A stretch of DNA of 6,582 nt from positions 1-6,582 of the forward strand of contig CAZJNX010000238.1 of assembly GCA_964547415.1 (NCBI GenBank). The letters are read 5' to 3'. Below the pieces are notes generated by a model. It saw only the letters and a program-made list of their open reading frames with translations. It was not told the origin of the DNA and made no database searches. Each line of letters opens with the position of its first letter. Position 1 is the stretch's first letter. The translations under genes and the position numbers were made by a program. This stretch comes from CAZJNX01 sp964547415 (GTDB lineage: Bacteria > Pseudomonadota > Alphaproteobacteria > Rhizobiales > Amorphaceae). Shown piece after piece: positions 4,095 to 6,582 of the stretch.

Positions 4095-6582
4095 TCAGAG
4101 GGTGCGGGCGACCTCCTCCACGCGGAAGCACTCGATCACGTCGCCGACGCGGATGTCCTGGTAGTTTTCGAAGTTCATGCCGCACTCCTGGCCAGCGTTC
4201 ACTTCCTTCACGTCGTCCTTGAAGCGCTTCAGCTGGCCGAGCTTGCCCTCGTGGATCACCACGTCGTCGCGCAGGAGGCGCACGGCGGCGCCCCGCTCCA
4301 CCGCGCCCTCAGTGACGCGGCAGCCCGCGACCTTGCCGACCTTGGTGATGTTGAACACCTCGAGGATCTCGGCGTTGCCGAGGAAGGTCTCGCGCCGCTC
4401 GGGCTTCAGGAGGCCCGACATGGCCGCCTTGATGTCGTCCACCAGGTCGTAGATCACGCTGTAGTAGCGGATCTCAACACCCGCCCGCTCGGCCGCCTCG
4501 CGCGCCTGCTTGTTGGCCCGCACGTTGAACCCGAGGATGACGCCGCCCGAGGCGGAGGCGAGGGTCACGTCCGACTCGGTGATGCCGCCGACGCCGGAAT
4601 GGAGGATCCGCGCGGCCACCTCGTCGGTGGACAGCTTGTCGAGCGCCCCGACGATCGCCTCGGCAGACCCCTGCACGTCGGCCTTGAGGACGAGGGGCAC
4701 CTCGGCCGTCTGGCTCGACTTCAGGCTCGACATCATCTGCTCGAGCGTCATGCCGCCGCCGCCGGTGCCGGAAACCTTCTCCCGGCGCAGCCGCTGGCGG
4801 TACTCCGAGATCTCGCGGGCGCGGCTCTCGTTCTCCACCACGGCGAACATGTCGCCCGCCTCGGGCGTGCCCTGGAGGCCGAGGACCTCGACCGGCGTCG
4901 ACGGGCCGGCCTCCTTCGTCTGCTCGCCGGCGTCGTTCACGAGGGCGCGCACGCGGCCCCACTCGGCGCCGACCACCAGCACGTCGCCCACCTTGAGCGT
5001 GCCGCGCTGGACGAGCACGGTGGCCACCGGGCCGCGGCCGCGGTCGAGCTTGGCCTCGATGACGACGCCCTCGGCCTCCCGGTCCGGGTTGGCCTTGAGG
5101 TCCTGGAGCTCGGCCTGCAGGAGGCACGCCTCGAGAAGCTGGTCGAGGCCCGTCTTCTTGAGGGCCGACACCTCCACCTCGAGAACGTCGCCGCCCATCG
5201 ATTCCACCACCACCTCGTGCTGGAGGAGCTCGGTGCGCACCCGGTTCGGATCGACCCCGGGCTTGTCGATCTTGTTGATCGCCACCACGAGCGGGACGCC
5301 CGCGGCCTTGGCGTGGCTGATCGCCTCCACCGTCTGGGGCATGACGCCGTCGTCGGCCGCCACCACGAGGATGACGACATCCGTCACCCGGGCGCCGCGG
5401 GCGCGCATCGAGGTGAAGGCGGCGTGGCCGGGCGTGTCGATGAAGGTGATCTTCCGCCCGTCCTGCTCCACCTGGTAGGCGCCGATGTGCTGGGTGATGC
5501 CGCCGGCCTCCCCCGCCACCACGTTGGCCCGGCGCAGCGCGTCGAGGAGCGAGGTCTTGCCGTGGTCCACGTGGCCCATGACGGTGATGACCGGCGGGCG
5601 CGGGACCAGCGTGTCGGGGTCGTCGGGCCGGTCGAACAGGCCCTCCTCCACGTCGGCCTCCGAGACGCGGCGCACGGTGTGGCCCATCTCGGTGGCGACG
5701 AGCTCGGCGGTGTCGGCGTCGATCACGTCGGTGATCTTGTGCATCTGCCCCTGCTTCATGAGCAGCTTGATGACGTCCACGCCCCGCTCGGCCATGCGGC
5801 TGGCGAGCTCCTGGATCGTGATCGTCTCGGGCAGAACGACTTCGCGCACGACCTTCTCCCGCTGGCCGCTGTGGGCGGCTCTCTTCTCCTTCTCCCGGCG
5901 CCGGCGCATGGCCGCGAGGCTTCGCCCGCGCTCGTTGTCCTCCTCGAGGGCGGTGGTGATGGTGAGCTTGGTCCGCCGACGGTCCTCGCCGCGCGGCGCG
6001 GGCTTGGCGGGCGCGGCGCGGGCACGCTTGGCCTTGGCCTTCTCCGCCTCCTCCTCGAGGGTCGTCTCGCGACCACGCCGGCGGCCGGCCTCGTCCTCGC
6101 CCGCGGCGGGAGCGGTCTCGCCGGCCGCGGCACGGGCGGCGGCCCGCCGCTCGGCCTCGGCCTCCTCCTCCCGGCGGCGCTCCTCTTCCAGGCGCTGGCG
6201 CTCCGCCTCCTCGGCGCGGCGCCGCTCGGCCTCGGCCTTCTCCCGGTGGGCGCGCTCGATCGCCTCGCGCTCGAGCTCGGCCTCCTTGGCCGCGCGCGCG
6301 CGATCCTCGGCCTCGCGCTTCTTCGCCTCCGCGAGCACGCGGGCACGGGCGTCGAGCTCCTGGGAGGTCAGGGTGCGGTGCACCTGCCCCTTGCCGGCGC
6401 CGCGGCCAGCGCCGCGCCCGTCGGCCCGGCCCGTCGCGGCGCGTCCGGCGCCCGGACGACCGGCCGGCGCCCGCTCCGCGCGCGCCTCCGACGGCCCGCG
6501 ACGCGCGGGCGTGCGGTCGCTCTCTCCCTCGCGGGAACGGGACGGGACGGCCCCCGCGCGGGACTGCGGCCCGGCGGCCGCC
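4095..6582 (-). CDS. infB: Translation initiation factor IF-2, 5' end beyond the window
   Basis: IF-2 is the GTPase that brings fMet-tRNA to the 30S subunit and promotes 50S joining. The frame is open to the right edge (828 residues visible), so the true start is outside. The first ~66 residues are Gly/Ala/Arg/Pro-rich linker. Next comes a charged Glu/Arg/Ala coiled coil (about 84-150), then the IF2_N-type module beginning ETITIQELASRMAERGVDVI (252-271). The GTPase domain shows GHVDHGKT (336-343, bases 5553-5576), GGITQHIGAY (360-369), DTPGH (382-386), NKID (436-439) and SAL (472-474), all intact. Beta-barrel domain II, domain III (from about 627, EVPLVLKADVQGSAEAIVGA) and the tRNA-binding C-terminal domain ending GDVIECFRVEEVARTL follow. 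A GTG at 6381-6383 can be read as a start, but the coding frame continues upstream of it. E. coli IF-2 has 890 residues, so probably only a modest part is missing. Confidence 0.98.
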   Translation of the reverse strand, partial: AAAGPQSRAGAVPSRSREGESDRTPARRGPSEARAERAPAGRPGAGRAATGRADGRGAGRGAGKGQVHRTLTSQELDARARVLAEAKKREAEDRARAAKEAELEREAIERAHREKAEAERRRAEEAERQRLEEERRREEEAEAERRAAARAAAGETAPAAGEDEAGRRRGRETTLEEEAEKAKAKRARAAPAKPAPRGEDRRRTKLTITTALEEDNERGRSLAAMRRRREKEKRAAHSGQREKVVREVVLPETITIQELASRMAERGVDVIKLLMKQGQMHKITDVIDADTAELVATEMGHTVRRVSEADVEEGLFDRPDDPDTLVPRPPVITVMGHVDHGKTSLLDALRRANVVAGEAGGITQHIGAYQVEQDGRKITFIDTPGHAAFTSMRARGARVTDVVILVVAADDGVMPQTVEAISHAKAAGVPLVVAINKIDKPGVDPNRVRTELLQHEVVVESMGGDVLEVEVSALKKTGLDQLLEACLLQAELQDLKANPDREAEGVVIEAKLDRGRGPVATVLVQRGTLKVGDVLVVGAEWGRVRALVNDAGEQTKEAGPSTPVEVLGLQGTPEAGDMFAVVENESRAREISEYRQRLRREKVSGTGGGGMTLEQMMSSLKSSQTAEVPLVLKADVQGSAEAIVGALDKLSTDEVAARILHSGVGGITESDVTLASASGGVILGFNVRANKQAREAAERAGVEIRYYSVIYDLVDDIKAAMSGLLKPERRETFLGNAEILEVFNITKVGKVAGCRVTEGAVERGAAVRLLRDDVVIHEGKLGQLKRFKDDVKEVNAGQECGMNFENYQDIRVGDVIECFRVEEVARTL

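Noticed and set aside
4095..6383. IF-2 starting at the GTG at 6381-6383 as the main start
   Set aside because: The same frame continues without a stop to the window edge with typical IF-2 linker composition, and IF-2 is usually longer, so the gene is treated as truncated by the window.

Overview
This window is a conserved translation and RNA-turnover cluster, transcribed entirely from the minus strand. In transcription order (right to left) it holds infB (5' end missing), rbfA, truB, rpsO and pnp (3' end missing). All five products are recognised from strong family motifs. The order infB-rbfA-truB-rpsO-pnp is the classical bacterial nusA/infB operon order. The very high GC content, the wording of the S15, PNPase and TruB proteins, and the long Ala/Arg/Glu-rich N-terminal region of IF-2 suggest an alphaproteobacterium, probably of the Rhizobiales/Hyphomicrobiales type. 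That placement is an inference from sequence feel, not from a search.

Layout by region. Positions 4095-6582 hold infB, open through the right edge. Positions 3798-4094 are a 297-base gap with GC-rich hairpins. Positions 3393-3797 hold rbfA, whose 3' end overlaps the start of truB (2315-3418). Positions 2152-2314 are the rpsO leader, which contains several stem-loops, two of them mutually exclusive. Positions 1882-2151 hold rpsO. Positions 1481-1881 are a 401-base non-coding interval packed with GC-rich hairpins. The last of these, immediately before pnp, is a 17-position inverted repeat (16 pairs) that buries the pnp ribosome binding site. Positions 1-1480 hold pnp, which runs off the left edge and has no in-frame stop anywhere in the window.

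How the genes work together: IF-2 places initiator tRNA on the 30S subunit, RbfA and S15 act in 30S assembly, TruB makes the T-loop pseudouridine in tRNAs, and PNPase degrades and processes RNA. In Escherichia coli both rpsO and pnp are autoregulated through structures in their own leaders. The leader structures here sit in the equivalent places and are the most interesting content of the window. I see no mobile element, CRISPR array, tRNA, rRNA or novel multi-gene system. The long open frames on the plus strand opposite the real genes are shadows of high-GC coding sequence.
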